A stretch of 64,000 nucleotides of DNA from Nannochloropsis salina CCMP1776 (taxonomy: Eukaryota > Sar > Eustigmatophyceae > Eustigmatales > Monodopsidaceae), in NCBI GenBank assembly GCA_004565275.1, contig SDOX01000001.1, positions 310,001 to 374,000 on the forward strand. Reading direction: 5' to 3'. Numbering within the stretch: position 1 is the first letter of the stretch; every line of letters starts with the position of its first letter. The translations under genes and the position numbers were made by a program. A model generated the notes under the pieces. That model worked only from the letters and a program-made list of their open reading frames with translations, did no database searches and was not told where the DNA came from. Positions 20,616 through 31,400 of this stretch are shown in pieces.

Positions 20616-22384
20616 CTACTTGCTCATGAGGGCCAGCCGGTCGAAGTAGTCCGGGAAGGTCTTCCGCACGCACTTGGGGTCGTTGATTTTGACAGGGACC
20701 CCGGCACAGGCCGCGAGGGAGAAACACATTGCCATGCGGTGGTCATCGTAGGTGTCGATAGCCACGCCCGGCCTCACGTCTTTCAAGGGATGCACGATGC
20801 AGAAGTCCGGGCCCTCCTCCACGCTGGCGCCCAGCTTCGTGAGCTCGGTCACGATGGCTTTCATGCGCTCCGTCTCCTTCACGCGCCAGTTGTAGACGTT
20901 TCTAAAGGGGGATAGAGGGGTTAGGGGGATGGCAGGAGGGACATGTGTGTTTGTGTGTGGACAGGCGCGCAGTTGTAGACGAGGGGGGTGAGGGGATAGA
21001 GACGCAAGAGAAAGGGGGGGATAAAGGCCGCAGGCAGATTGGTGGCTGGAGAGGGTGGTAGGAGAGGGTAGAGCGCGAAGAAGAAGGCGTGAAGAAAAGC
21101 AGGGATCGGCAAGGCAGAGGGGAGAGGGCATCCCTGCATAAGCCACCCCTACCTGATGGCTGTGGGCCCCTCCGCGAAAAGCGCCACCACCGCCAGCGTC
21201 ATGGCCGCATCCGGAATGGCGCCGCAATCCACATCGATGCCTTTGAGGGGCACGCCCGGCTGCCGCGTCACTTGTATCGAGGTGGGCGTCCACTCCACCG
21301 TGGCCCCCATCTCGCCCAGGACGGTCGCGAAATACACGTCCCCCTGCACGCTCTCGGAGCCGCAGCCCCGGACCCTGACCCGGCCCCCCGTGATGGCCGC
21401 GCCAGCCAGGAAGTACGAAGCCGAGGAGGCGTCTCCCTCCGTGAAAATCTGCCCGGGTGACCGGTACGTCTGCCCCCCTCGGACCATGAAGACCCGGTCC
21501 CCCTCGTTGTCCACCGCCACCCCAAAGCGGGCCATCAACTTGACCGTCATGTGCACGTAGGGCGCCGAGACCAGCTCGTCCGTTATCTCGATCCTCACGT
21601 CCCCGCGGGCGAGGGGCGCGGCCATCAGCAGCGCGGACAGGTACTGGCTGGAGATCTTGCCGGAGATGCGCACGGTACCCCCCGAGAGGCCCCGGGCTCG
21701 GATTGTCACGGGCGGGCACCCCGTCGGGGAGCAGGCCAAGTCGACTCCGAGCTGCTGCAGCCCGTCCACGAGGTCCGAGATCGGGCGCTCACGCATCCGA
21801 GAAGTCCCATCCAGGGTGAAGTCGCCGTGGCCCGCGCACAAAGCGGCCGTCAGGGGCCGCATGGCCGTGCCAGCGTTCCCGAGGTACAGCTCTAGGGGCT
21901 TATCGGAGTCGAAAGCCGCCCCTCGGCCCTGGACCGTCCACTGATTCTCACCCGTCTTTTCTAGCTTGATTCCTAGATCAAGAAGGGCTTTGATCATGTA
22001 CTCGATGTCCTCGCTCTGCAGCAGGTTGTCAACGACAGTTGTGCCCTGGCTTAGGGCGGAGAGGAGGAGAATGCGATTGCTGATCGACTTGCTTCCGGGT
22101 AGTTCAATTTCTCCTTCAAAGGTGCTGATGGGCTGAACCACTAGCTGCTCCATCTCCTGAGCCCCAGCGGCATTGAGTGGCGTCACGAAGTGTAGTGACT
22201 CGGTGGCGGGCGTGAGCGGTGCTCGGAAACCTAAAGCTGAAGCACGGGGCAGAGAGTAAGATCGAGCGGGCGACAGAAAGGCTTGCGATGTGGAGAGCGT
22301 AGCCAGAGATAGCCCCAGAATTAAGGCAGACTGCTTCTTGATTTTGCGTTGCTTTGATGACGCTGTCCCTGCCTTGAATGTCAT
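20616..22384 (-). CDS. aroA: plastid-targeted EPSP synthase (3-phosphoshikimate 1-carboxyvinyltransferase)
   Basis: Two exons: 22384-21153 and 20901-20616, with a 251-bp intron (GTAGGG...CCTTTAG, phase 2), 505 residues. The N-terminus is a bipartite plastid presequence: basic stretch, hydrophobic core '[16 protein letters not shown]', then 'FLSPARS', a heterokont Ala-Phe motif, and a Ser/Arg/Ala-rich transit peptide. Mature enzyme blocks: '[16 protein letters not shown]' (Lys binding shikimate-3-phosphate), '[13 protein letters not shown]', '[14 protein letters not shown]', '[13 protein letters not shown]', '[15 protein letters not shown]' and across the splice '[14 protein letters not shown]', then '[14 protein letters not shown]'. 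It joins shikimate-3-phosphate and PEP on the way to chorismate and aromatic amino acids. It is a free-standing enzyme, not a domain of a fungal/oomycete-type AROM protein. The conserved '[10 protein letters not shown]' loop looks like the standard glyphosate-sensitive form. Confidence 0.96.
20902..21152 (-). other. EPSP synthase intron
   Basis: 251 bp, minus-strand ends GT(AGGG) and (CCCCCTTT)AG, phase 2, with C/T-rich tract at the 3' end. Joining restores the invariant NWR-KETERM block of EPSP synthases. Confidence 0.9.
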
Positions 22385-22898
22385 AGGCTATTACTGTTTT
22401 GCGTAAGGGAGGAGGCTGAAGTGATTGAGGGCGGTACAAGAGACAATTAGAAACAGCACACACTCAAAACGCGATATCAAAATCACGTCTGCAATATTTT
22501 AGGATGTTATCAAGGGTATAGAATAAATCTTTGTAAATTTTATTGGGACTCGGGTGAGAAATTACGGCCTGGGTAGCCAAGTGAGGCATCGACCTCCCCT
22601 AGCGGCAGCCGAGCGCCCTGAGTGGCTTGGCGAGACCTCACATACGGTGGTACTGACAGAAATGCCACGCGACAAGCAATACGTTGACACAGGGCCCCTC
22701 TGTCCATCCCATTCTATGGTCACCTCCACACACCACACACCACTCGTGCCTTATCTCCATGGCTTTCTCATCTCCTTCCCGAAATTTTGGACTCCCTCCT
22801 TGAGGCCGCGCTCAAGTCAACAATAGGACCTTTGTCCTACCGCGACTCACGGATCTCTGCCAATTTGTTTACACAAAGTAATAGGAACGTTACCTATC
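22385..22898. promoter_or_regulatory. divergent intergenic region (EPSP synthase / NAA10)
   Basis: 514 bp separate divergent start codons. No motif identified; promoter role follows from position. Confidence 0.4.
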
Positions 22899-24014
22899 AT
22901 GGTTTGTATTCGGCAAGCCTGTGCGGAGGACTTATTACAAATTCAGGCGACCAACCTGTGGTGCTTGCCAGAGAATTACCAGATGAAGTACTACTTTTAT
23001 CACATCCTATCGTGGCCCCAACTCCTCTTCGTGGCCGAGGATCACCGTCAACGCATTGTGGGTTACGTCCTTGCTAAAATGTGAGGCTTACACCCTTTGA
23101 AATATCTTGGATACCTTTGAGCGCATGTGTGGACGTGAAAGTGTAAATGTTGCCACGCCCAGTAACGTTTAAGATGTAGCACTCTGCTGACGACCCTCAC
23201 CGATTCAGGGAAGAGGACGCTGCGGTACCACACGGGCACATCACATCTCTGGCAGTTTTGCGGACGTACCGCAAATGCGGTATTGCCACCCGCCTCATGC
23301 AGGCGTCGCGTAAGTGGGGTGCCGGATGAAGGGGGGGGGAGAGTCAGCCTCACACTGCTTCAGGGTACTTATGACTCTCATGACAACCATGAAGCAGAAA
23401 GGTGCATGGCGGAGACATTTGAAGCTCAATACGTGTCGTTGCACGTGCGAAAGAGCAACAGCGCGGCCATTCACCTTTACACGAAGACATTGGGATACGA
23501 GTAAGTAGGGGCGAACAGCGAGGCCATAGGTACAGAGACCCATTGAAATAGTTATGAAGCGTTATTGGTTACTTGAGGTCGCTCAAAACGTACTTTCTAC
23601 TTTCAATATGGCAGGATCCACGACGAGGAGAAGGCTTACTACGCAGACGGAGAGGACGCATGTACGTACGAAAGCTTGTCTCGCTTTTTCTTGCGGCGCT
23701 CTTTTCACCAAGTCCTGCTGTACATCACATTTTGCCCATATCGATTCATAGATGACATGCGCAAGTACCTTAATAAGTGTAACTTGGTGCTTCCCTCCAT
23801 CCCCGCGGTAACGAACTCGCCTCATGCGCCGGCAAGTTCCCAAATGTCTGCAATTGTCGAGCCGAAAGTAAGCATCAGTGGCAGGCAAGGAGAGCAAGGT
23901 CAAAAAATACTTTCTGATACAGAACAGTTGGCGGAAAACCTGGGTGAGATGGGCGTGGAGGATGTCGAGAGAAACAGAATAGACAAGACACACGATATCA
24001 ATGCGTCGCCCTGA
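22899..24014 (+). CDS. NAA10: N-alpha-acetyltransferase 10 (NatA catalytic subunit, ARD1), five exons
   Basis: Exons 22899-23080, 23209-23309, 23398-23500, 23615-23661 and 23752-24014 give 231 residues; introns are 128, 88, 114 and 90 bp with GTGAGG, GTAAGT, GTAAGT and GTACGT donors. The protein starts '[20 protein letters not shown]' as in animal and plant NAA10, and continues with '[13 protein letters not shown]' (substrate loop), '[24 protein letters not shown]' (acetyl-CoA loop, RxxGxA type), '[23 protein letters not shown]' and '[18 protein letters not shown]'. The acceptor of exon 3 (23397) was chosen because it yields '[14 protein letters not shown]', which aligns with 'ASRAMIENFNAKY' of human NAA10; this border is the least certain. 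NatA acetylates Ser, Ala, Thr, Gly and similar N-termini on the ribosome after Met removal, with NAA15 (not in window). The last 80 residues are a variable tail. Confidence 0.93.
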
Positions 24015-24359
24015 GAATTAATCAGGAGTTTTGACAAACAATTTCGAAAGCAAAAACAAGAATTTGACGATACAGCGTAACTTATTTGGCTATAGAATCG
24101 AGAATTATTCTATACTGGCTTGTTTCTTCTTGGACTTAAGATTGCCTTAAGCTGGAATTATACTCTTCATTGCTTTGTTGAAGCTCTTTCTTTTTCCGTT
24201 CTGGTACCAATTTTTTTCGCTCTTTTTTTGTCACAAAAACCTCCCCTCCCCCCCTCCCGCGGGCCCCGGGAGACAATCTATGTCCTACTTGTTCCGCCAT
24301 GCTCAACATGTATCATATGCGTGCCTGTACAAAAACTCTAACAGACTGGGCTCGCGAAT
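24015..24359. other. intergenic between NAA10 and archease
   Basis: 345 bp, AT-rich at its start, then T-rich (24180-24240) and a GC-rich patch near 24241-24272. Presumably NAA10 3' UTR and archease promoter. No gene seen. Confidence 0.4.
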
Positions 24360-25124
24360 ATGGAAGAGGAATGGAAACCCTTGCCCAGGAGAGGAACAAA
24401 GAAAAGGCGGCGTGTCAGGCCTGAAAATGGTGGGGAGGGTGCTCCATGCCAGGATACTCAAGAGGGGCATGTGAAAGCGACATGTCTGGGAGAATCTGGC
24501 CAGCCGCCCCGGAAACCACTAGACACATCGCAAATGCAACAAGTCACGGCCGCGGTAAGACGAAGAGCAGCAGAGCATCGGCCAGAACGTGGAGAGGACA
24601 TGGGTAATGATGGTGTGGCCGGCGAGTTCTACGAATATCTAGACCATACAGCGGACGTGCAGCTACACGCGTGGGGGAAGGACCTCACGCATGCGTTCGA
24701 GAACATTGTACCATGCATGCTCAACTACATGACAGATCTGTCGAAGGTGGACGTCGACCCTTCGCAGACGCAGACCTTCGAGGTGGAGGGCCATGATCTC
24801 TCCTCCTTGTTATTTGCCTGGTTGGACGAGTTCTTGTTTCGCTTTAGCTCCGAGGCATTCGTGTGCAAGGCGGCGAAAATATTGGAGTTTGTGCGTCCTT
24901 TCGAAAACGCAAACACATCTTCGAAAAGTACCGGGGGGGCAGTCGGGGAATTGAAGGAGGGGGAGAAGCAAGGGAAGTATACCATCAAGGTACAAGCGGA
25001 GGGGGAGACATTCAATCTGAGCAAGCACCCGCAGGGAACTGAGGTAAAAGCAATCACGTATTCAGCCATGCAAATCCACGAGAATGAGGGACGTGCAGAC
25101 CTATACGTGATTATAGACATATAA
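24360..25124 (+). CDS. archease (tRNA-splicing ligase cofactor)
   Basis: 254 residues, single exon. The first ~85 residues are basic, low in predicted structure and not conserved; an internal ATG at 24600 would remove them. The archease fold starts at 'GEFYEYLDHTADVQLHAWG' with the metal-binding Asp cluster (DHTAD), continues with 'DLSSLLFAWLDEFLFRF' and 'GTEVKAITYSAMQI', and ends exactly with 'DLYVIIDI', the conserved C-terminal Asp strand. Archease promotes guanylylation and turnover of RtcB, the ligase that joins tRNA exons and, in animals, XBP1 mRNA. It implies an RtcB-type ligase in this organism. The stop codon lies inside a 63-bp tandem duplication (separate entry). Confidence 0.93.
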   Translation: MEEEWKPLPRRGTKKRRRVRPENGGEGAPCQDTQEGHVKATCLGESGQPPRKPLDTSQMQQVTAAVRRRAAEHRPERGEDMGNDGVAGEFYEYLDHTADVQLHAWGKDLTHAFENIVPCMLNYMTDLSKVDVDPSQTQTFEVEGHDLSSLLFAWLDEFLFRFSSEAFVCKAAKILEFVRPFENANTSSKSTGGAVGELKEGEKQGKYTIKVQAEGETFNLSKHPQGTEVKAITYSAMQIHENEGRADLYVIIDI

Positions 25125-25212
25125 ATGAAAGTGGGGAAGGCGGTGTGGGAGGGACTTGCAGACCTATACGTGATTATAGACATATAAATGAAAGTGGGGA
25201 AGGCGGTGTGGG
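25086..25212 (+). repeat. 63-bp tandem duplication spanning the archease stop codon
   Basis: The segment beginning 'gcagacctatacgtgatta' at 25095 recurs at 25158 and stays identical for about 55 bp through 'ggcggtgtggg'; similarity extends about 9 bp further upstream with one mismatch. Period 63 bp. Copy 1 contains the last archease codons and stop; copy 2 is in the 3' UTR. Confidence 0.9.
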
Positions 25213-25491
25213 TCTGAACCTTCTTGATGCTACTGCATTTTTTCTGGTTTGAAGCTTGTGCAAGTCTGGCAGAGTCCAGCAGGAAGGAGCTTTGAAACAC
25301 ACAAACTGTCATTCCGGTTCTGTCCCACCTTTTCCATTCCAAAGGGTCCCGCCACCTCGCTGCCACCCCATCCTCCTCCCTACACGTTCCAGAGCGCGCA
25401 CCAGGGTACTGCATGTGAACCGGCCTGGCCACTGATCGCCCCTCTAGGCAAGGTGTACGCGCAAGCGCGCCCTCGTCTCTCTCTGCCCCCC
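25213..25491. other. intergenic between convergent archease and NDP kinase genes
   Basis: 3' UTR sequence of both genes. No gene seen. Confidence 0.45.
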
Positions 25492-26463
25492 CTAGTTGTC
25501 GGACACGATCCATTCGTCCAGGCTGCGCGGGTAGTCCGACACCTCCTCGGGCGCGAACCAGTTCGCGATTTCGTGCACGGCCGACTCGGGACCGTCCGAG
25601 CCGTGACAGATGTTGCGGCCCACGCTGATGGCCAGGTCCCCCCGGATGGTCCCCGGGACGGCGGCGGCGGGGTTGGTGGCCCCAAGGAGGACGCGGCCGG
25701 TCTTGATGGCGTCCTTGCCCTCCCAAACCATGGCCACGATGGGGCCGGAGGAGAAGTAGGCAACGAGCCCCTGTAGGAAGGGATCAGAGGGCAGAGAGAT
25801 GGGGGGTGAGCGCGACGGCAGGCGGGTGCCCGTGCCGAGTGAAGCTCACGAAGGAAGCTTTCTTAACACGAGCGGATACCAGAAACCGCCTCCGTACCTT
25901 GAAGAAGGGCTTGGTGGCTAGATCAGCATAGTGGCTTTCTGCCTTCTCCTTTGTGGGCCACAGCATTTTTAACGCCACCAGCTTGAAGCCTTTGTTCTCA
26001 AAGCGAGCAATGATGGCCGCGATCAAGCCCCGCTGCACGCCATCAGGCTTGATGGCGATGAAGGTGCGCTCCTAGCAATAAAAGAGGGCAAATCAAAGAG
26101 TGCATGGTACCTATCAACGAAGCCACTACCACTCTAGAACCGAGAATATGGGCGTCAGGTCGTGACAATTCCGCAAAGAAGCTCTCACAGGGTTTCGAGA
26201 GCATGAAACCCGTACAAGCGCACCTTGTCGGTCCCCGGTACGCCTGTGAAGGGCGCCTTGCCAGCCGAGCAGAGCGTGGGGGTATCAAAGTGAGCCCCCT
26301 GAGCGGCCCAGACAGTCCCCGCCGCGAAGAGGGCTAGGCCACCAAGCACGCGGTAGGAAGCGCGCTTCGCAGTGAAGGCTGTAGCCCTTCCCCTATGTGT
26401 GTGTTGGGAGCTGGGATCAGACAAAGGGCTGCATTTGACATGAAGAATGAGACTTGAAAACAT
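25492..26463 (-). CDS. nucleoside diphosphate kinase with N-terminal membrane/targeting segment
   Basis: Exons 26463-26224, 26071-25898 and 25770-25492 (introns 152 and 127 bp, both phase 0) encode 230 residues. The kinase starts at '[15 protein letters not shown]' and shows '[15 protein letters not shown]', '[22 protein letters not shown]', '[16 protein letters not shown]' and the active-site '[12 protein letters not shown]' with the phospho-accepting His. It transfers the gamma phosphate of ATP to other nucleoside diphosphates. The first 80 residues hold a basic Arg/Lys-rich start and a hydrophobic segment '[18 protein letters not shown]', resembling plant NDPK3, which sits in the mitochondrial intermembrane space. 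That location is therefore likely, but a plastid or ER location cannot be excluded. There is no ASAFAP motif. A short plus-strand frame lies head-to-head 117 bp away. Confidence 0.93.
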
Positions 26464-26579
26464 TCGATCGTGCAGGTAAGTTCCTGCCTATAGAATTTTT
26501 CACTTTTAATGTCGAACACACATCTGCATCCTGTTTCATGATCCTTGGGTATATCCACGTTTCCTATCTTCTCACTCAC

Positions 26580-26702
26580 ATGGAGGATGAGAAGGCGCGA
26601 ATTCCAGCAGCCCGTCGCAGACAACGGGTCATTGTGGTGGCAAACATGGTGGATTTTATTCTAGTGGTGGGGCTCTATGATCTATTACGTCTGGTCCTGT
26701 AA
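26580..26702 (+). CDS. possible 40-residue single-pass membrane microprotein
   Basis: ATG at 26580 opens 40 codons: an acidic start (MEDEKAR), a basic 'AARRRQR' and a hydrophobic helix 'VIVVANMVDFILVVGLYDLL' running to the stop. Charge layout suits a small tail- or signal-anchored membrane protein of the mitochondrial or ER type. It is head-to-head with the NDP kinase gene. The frame extends upstream to an ATG at 26538, adding 14 residues. Not recognised; it may be chance. Confidence 0.3.
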   Translation: MEDEKARIPAARRRQRVIVVANMVDFILVVGLYDLLRLVL

Positions 26703-27010
26703 ACACGTCGAGAGGGGGGGAGGTTGGTCGGGCGTTAAATGTACCACGTAGTAGACATGATAGGAAGTGTTAGTAATCGAGATTGTCCATTCGTCAACAT
26801 CATTATAGCGGTTTGCTCGCGTGAAGGAAATATTGGCCCTGCAGTTGGCTCACCTCCGCAATAAAACATGCGAGGACGCGTGGGAGATGCCTGTTTCGCC
26901 AAAAGCTAGGCCGCTGGGAGTGGACGGTCTCGGTCACTTTCTTTTGCTCACCGACCAAGCTACTTCCATTCAGGTCTGCTTTATTTCCATATCAAACCAC
27001 ACATAGGGAA
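26703..27010. other. intergenic upstream of MYG1
   Basis: 308 bp. An open frame at 26821-27006 ends just before the MYG1 ATG and looks non-coding. Presumed MYG1 promoter and 5' UTR. Confidence 0.4.
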
Positions 27011-28111
27011 ATGGAGACAGATTATTCGTTGTCAGTCAAGAAAGCCTGTCTGGAACATCCTTCCGACGCCTCGTCCTCACCCGTGATAGTCTCAGAAGTG
27101 CCGACGGGGGTGAGCTGTCCGATCATAGGCACGCACGACGGGACCTTCCACTGCGATGAAGTCTTGGCAATCTCCATGCTCCGGCTTCTACCAACGTATC
27201 ACAATGCGGTCGTGGTGCGAACGCGAGATGAAGCCAAGCTTGCTCAATGCACGATCGTTTTGGATGTCGGCGGGGAGTACGACGCAGTTCGTTTGCGTTT
27301 TGATCATCACCAGCGGGGTTTCGACAAAACATTGGGTGAGGGATACAAGACTAAGCTTTCAAGCGCAGGGCTTGTATACAAGCATTTCGGAAAGGACATA
27401 CTGCGGCATTTGATCGCAACATCCGTGGCTCCGACTCAGATGAGTTCCGCATGCATCGAGAACATGGTGGAGAAGCTATTCACAAAGACGTACTTCGACT
27501 TCATAGAGCACATTGATGGGATCGACAATGGAATAAATGTTGCGGAAGGTGATCTTCGGTACAAAGTACAGACACACTTGCCCGGGCGCGTGGCAAAGTT
27601 AAATTCGGCCTGGAATCAAGATGGTTCAGCTGACTCTTTGAATACTCGATTTTCCCGCGCCCTCTCTATGGTGACTGCTGAGTTCGTAGATACTTTCATG
27701 TACCTGTGCAATTCATGGTGGCCGGCTCGGCGGATAGTCGCTCAAGCATTTGAGGAGAGGAATGCGGTCCACCCAAGCGGCAAGGTGCTGCACCTGTCCT
27801 CGTACTGCCCGTGGCAAGATCATTTGTTTGAATTGGAGCAGGAGGCTGGCCTCCCAGGACACATCCTTTACGTCCTGTACAGCGACACGAAGGGAAGCTC
27901 GGTGAGGATACATGCGGTCCCTGAGAAGATAGGATCTTTTCTATTGCGAGCACCCTTGCCCGAGCCCTGGCGAGGGTTAAGGGATGAAATGTTGGATGAC
28001 GTGGTTGGAGGAGTTCAGGGATGCACATTTGTACATGCCAATGGCTTCATAGGTGGAAATAAAACCCTGAATGGAGCTCTGAAGATGGTGAACAAAGCGC
28101 TGTCTTCATGA
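27011..28111 (+). CDS. MYG1: MYG1 exonuclease
   Basis: 366 residues, no intron. The signature 'IGTHDGTFHCDEVLAISML' is the family's DHH-like metal site, followed by 'TIVLDVGGEYD', 'RFDHHQRGF' (DHH motif), 'KLSSAGLVYKHFGKDIL', 'FIEHIDGIDNGIN', 'RVAKLNSAWNQ', 'PWQDHLFELE' and the C-terminal 'FVHANGFIGGNKTLNGAL'. MYG1 is a 3'-5' RNA exonuclease that in animals and yeast acts in nucleus and mitochondria to link rRNA/mRNA processing in both. The first ~30 residues are variable; they lack a strong mitochondrial presequence, though 'SVKKACLEHPSDASSS' is compatible with weak targeting. Length and motif order are normal for the family. Confidence 0.95.
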   Translation: METDYSLSVKKACLEHPSDASSSPVIVSEVPTGVSCPIIGTHDGTFHCDEVLAISMLRLLPTYHNAVVVRTRDEAKLAQCTIVLDVGGEYDAVRLRFDHHQRGFDKTLGEGYKTKLSSAGLVYKHFGKDILRHLIATSVAPTQMSSACIENMVEKLFTKTYFDFIEHIDGIDNGINVAEGDLRYKVQTHLPGRVAKLNSAWNQDGSADSLNTRFSRALSMVTAEFVDTFMYLCNSWWPARRIVAQAFEERNAVHPSGKVLHLSSYCPWQDHLFELEQEAGLPGHILYVLYSDTKGSSVRIHAVPEKIGSFLLRAPLPEPWRGLRDEMLDDVVGGVQGCTFVHANGFIGGNKTLNGALKMVNKALSS

Positions 28112-28466
28112 ATGCACGTACTTGCACATTAATCAATCAACACCTGTCCCATTCACAACTCTAGGAAATTTACTTTTCTTTTAGTTTACTCTCGTTCTTC
28201 AGTTTGAGTCATTAATTGCTTTATTATTCTTTTATAAGATGCCTACCACTAGTCCTCTGGGCTCTCACGTCCCTGAGACCGTTCCTGAGTCTGGAGGGGG
28301 GAGGTTGAATCATAAAATACTCAACGGGCCTTACAGTCCTTCGGAGTTTCCTCTCATCATCACAGCTACCTAAACATATACAGACCTCTTTTTCCGTGCT
28401 GCACGTACAATTTTGGATGTTTAGCTCTATCTCGGCATTTGGGGCGGAACGAGTCAGTTTAAAGAG
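28112..28466. other. intergenic between MYG1 and the flippase gene
   Basis: 355 bp, AT-rich in its first half. No gene seen. Confidence 0.4.
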
Positions 28467-31400
28467 ATGCACACAGATGCGGAGGAATCTTTCTCATTGG
28501 CCTCATTGGGCCGGGCTTTAAGCCGCAGGCTTGGCAGTCACCGTACAGAAGCAGACTCAGAGCATCGACACGTAGTTGTAGGGGATGAGGAGACAACGCA
28601 CGCCAAGCTTCAGAATGAGCCATGGCGTCCAGGTCCCCCGCACACGGGACCAGGCATTTCGACGAACGAGGTCGTCACCTCCATGTATACAATCTATTCA
28701 TTCGTCCCACAAAATTTATGGAGACAAATGCATCGAGCAGCAAACGTATACTTCCTTTTTATATCGATTCTGCAAACCATCAAAGCTGTGAGCATAACCT
28801 CGGGAGTCCCTACTACTGCCCTCCCCCTGAGTTTTGTCCTTTTTGTGACGGCTGTGAAAGACGCCATCGAGGACTTCAATCGGCACCGAGCTGATGCGGT
28901 AGAGAACAATCGAACAAGTTATCTCTTAACACAAGAGAGGGGGTGGGATCTGCACCATGCCCATCCTCGCAAGTGGCAAGACATCAAGGTCGGCGATGTA
29001 GTTGTCATCAAGAATCGCGATCCCATCCCAGCTGACATCATCCTGCTGTCATCTGCGGAGCCAAGCGGGCTAGCTTTTGTTATGACTGCGAACTTGGATG
29101 GAGAGACCAATCTCAAAGCGAAGGAGGTTCACAAGGACTTTCGAAATCTGCCCTTGTCAGCCAAACTCGATGGAGCGGAGGTGGTGTGCGACTTACCCAA
29201 TAACAGTCTCGAGCATTTCGAAGGCCTTTACTCTTTTCAGAAGGACACCGGTGAGCAGAAGATCCCCTTAACGGCGCGAAACATTTTGTTGCGTGGGTGC
29301 GTCCTCCGCAACACGGCCTGGGCAGTTGGAGTGGTAGTCTATACGGGAAGAGAGAGCAAGATCCAGATGAACGCCGCCGAGACCCGACAAAAAGTGGGGA
29401 GCGTTCGCAGGTTTGTGGACCGAGAAACGGTGATGGTGCTCGGCCTACAAGTTACGTGCTGTCTGGTTGCAGCTATATTGGGCGGGCTCGCCGTGAAGCG
29501 AGGCGCGCAGACGCCCTACCTGTGGGAAGGCAGGGAACTTCCGGACCCCGCTCTCTCGGGCTTAATTCAGTTCTTCACCTACACGGTCATATTCTCCAAC
29601 ATGCTACCTATATCATGTGCGTAGAGAGCGATCTGTCATGTTGAACGGATGCGTCGGTCCCCGTACTTTGTGATTTGTGATAGCCCATGTCTGGTGTTGC
29701 CCCACCGTTTAACGATTCCTCGTGATCATCCTCACCCCTTCAGTGCTGGTCACGCTGGACATGGTGAAGTTCTTCCAGGGCGTCTTCATGACGTGGGACC
29801 TACGCATGTACCACCAGCTGGAGGACGCGGAGGGCCAGCCGGTCGAGATTCCTTGCCTGGCGCGATCCTCCGATTTGAACGAGGAGCTGGGTGTGATCGA
29901 GCACGTGTTCTCAGATAAAACAGGGACGCTGACCTGCAACGTGATGGAATTCAGCAAGTGCAGCATCGGAGGCGTCCGCTATGGTTTGGGACTCACGCAA
30001 ATCGGCCGCGCCTTCCGCGAGCGCAACAACCTGACCATTGTGGAACCGCCGCCACGGGACCCGACGGAGGCGATCACCCCCTTTGTGAACATAAACGACC
30101 CCGCCTTGGTTGCCGTTATGAAGAACGAGAGGGACCCCCAGCACGCCAAGTGCCTGGACTTCTGGCTCGCCCTGGCCCTGAATCACGACGTGATGCCGGA
30201 GAGGCACGGGGACTCCTTGGTGTACAGCGGCTCCAGCCCCGATGAGACCGCTCTTGTCTACGCAGCGAAGCACCATGGCTTCTTTTTCACGGCGCGGGAG
30301 CCGGGCAAGGTAACTGTCAGGATCAAAAGTCGGGCGGTGGAATTCAACGTCCTGCACGTCCTCGAGTTCACCTCAGATCGGAAGAAGTCTTCGGTGGTCC
30401 TTCGCCGTGAGGACGGAGTGATCGTGCTCTACTGCAAGGGTGCTGATAACGTCATCAAATTTCGGCTGAGCGAGTCCCTCAACTCGAGAGAGGAGCTGGC
30501 GCAGATCGACGCGGATGTGGCCCAGTACGCGGATGACGGCCTGCGCACCTTGCTCTTGGCGAAGGCAGAGCTTCAAGAAAGCCAGTACCGGGAATGGGAA
30601 AAGCGTTACCATGCAGCGGAGACCAGCTTCAAGGATCGCGATGAGAAACGGTACGCGCTCATGGAGGAGCTGGAGCGGGAGCTGGTGGTGATGGGAGTGA
30701 CGGCTATTGAGGACAAGCTGCAAGACGGAGTGCCCGAGACGATCCACTCCTTGCGATGCGCGGGGATCAAGGTCTGGGTCTTGACGGGGGACAAGGTGGA
30801 CACTGCGATAAACATCGCTCACAGTTGCCAGCTCCTGTCAACGGACATGAGGCTTCTGAGGCTTTGTGGGGAAGACGACGAGCTGCTCCTTGACAAGGAG
30901 AAGGTCCCCTTCAAGACGGGCATGGAAGAGAAGCTGCGGGCTTTGATCCAGGTCGCAAGGACGACGGAAACGTCCTACTTCGCCAAAAACGCAGTTCCCT
31001 CCCAGCAGGCCTTGGTCATCGACACCTACGCCTTGTCAGCCATACTGAAATACGAGCTCCAGGACCTTATGCTCGTGCTATGTCGCTCGTGCGTTTCGGT
31101 CATTTGCGCGCGTGTCTCCCCGCGCCAGAAGGCGATGGTCGTGGAGATGGTGAAAAAAGCTGACCCCCGTGCGCAGACCCTTTCGATCGGCGATGGGGCT
31201 AACGACGTGCCAATGTTGCAGGCCGCGCACGTGGGGGTGGGCATCTTTGGGCTAGAGGGCCAGCAGGCTGTGAACAATAGCGACTACTCCATCGGACAGT
31301 TCCGTTTCCTTCGCAATCTTCTCTTTGTGCACGGCCGTTTTAATTATCGACGCATAGCCACAATTGTAAAATACATATTCTACAAGAGTGCCGTGCTGGT

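Noticed and set aside
25249-25776. 175-codon plus frame over the NDP kinase last exon
   Set aside because: Antisense to the conserved NDPK C-terminal exon.
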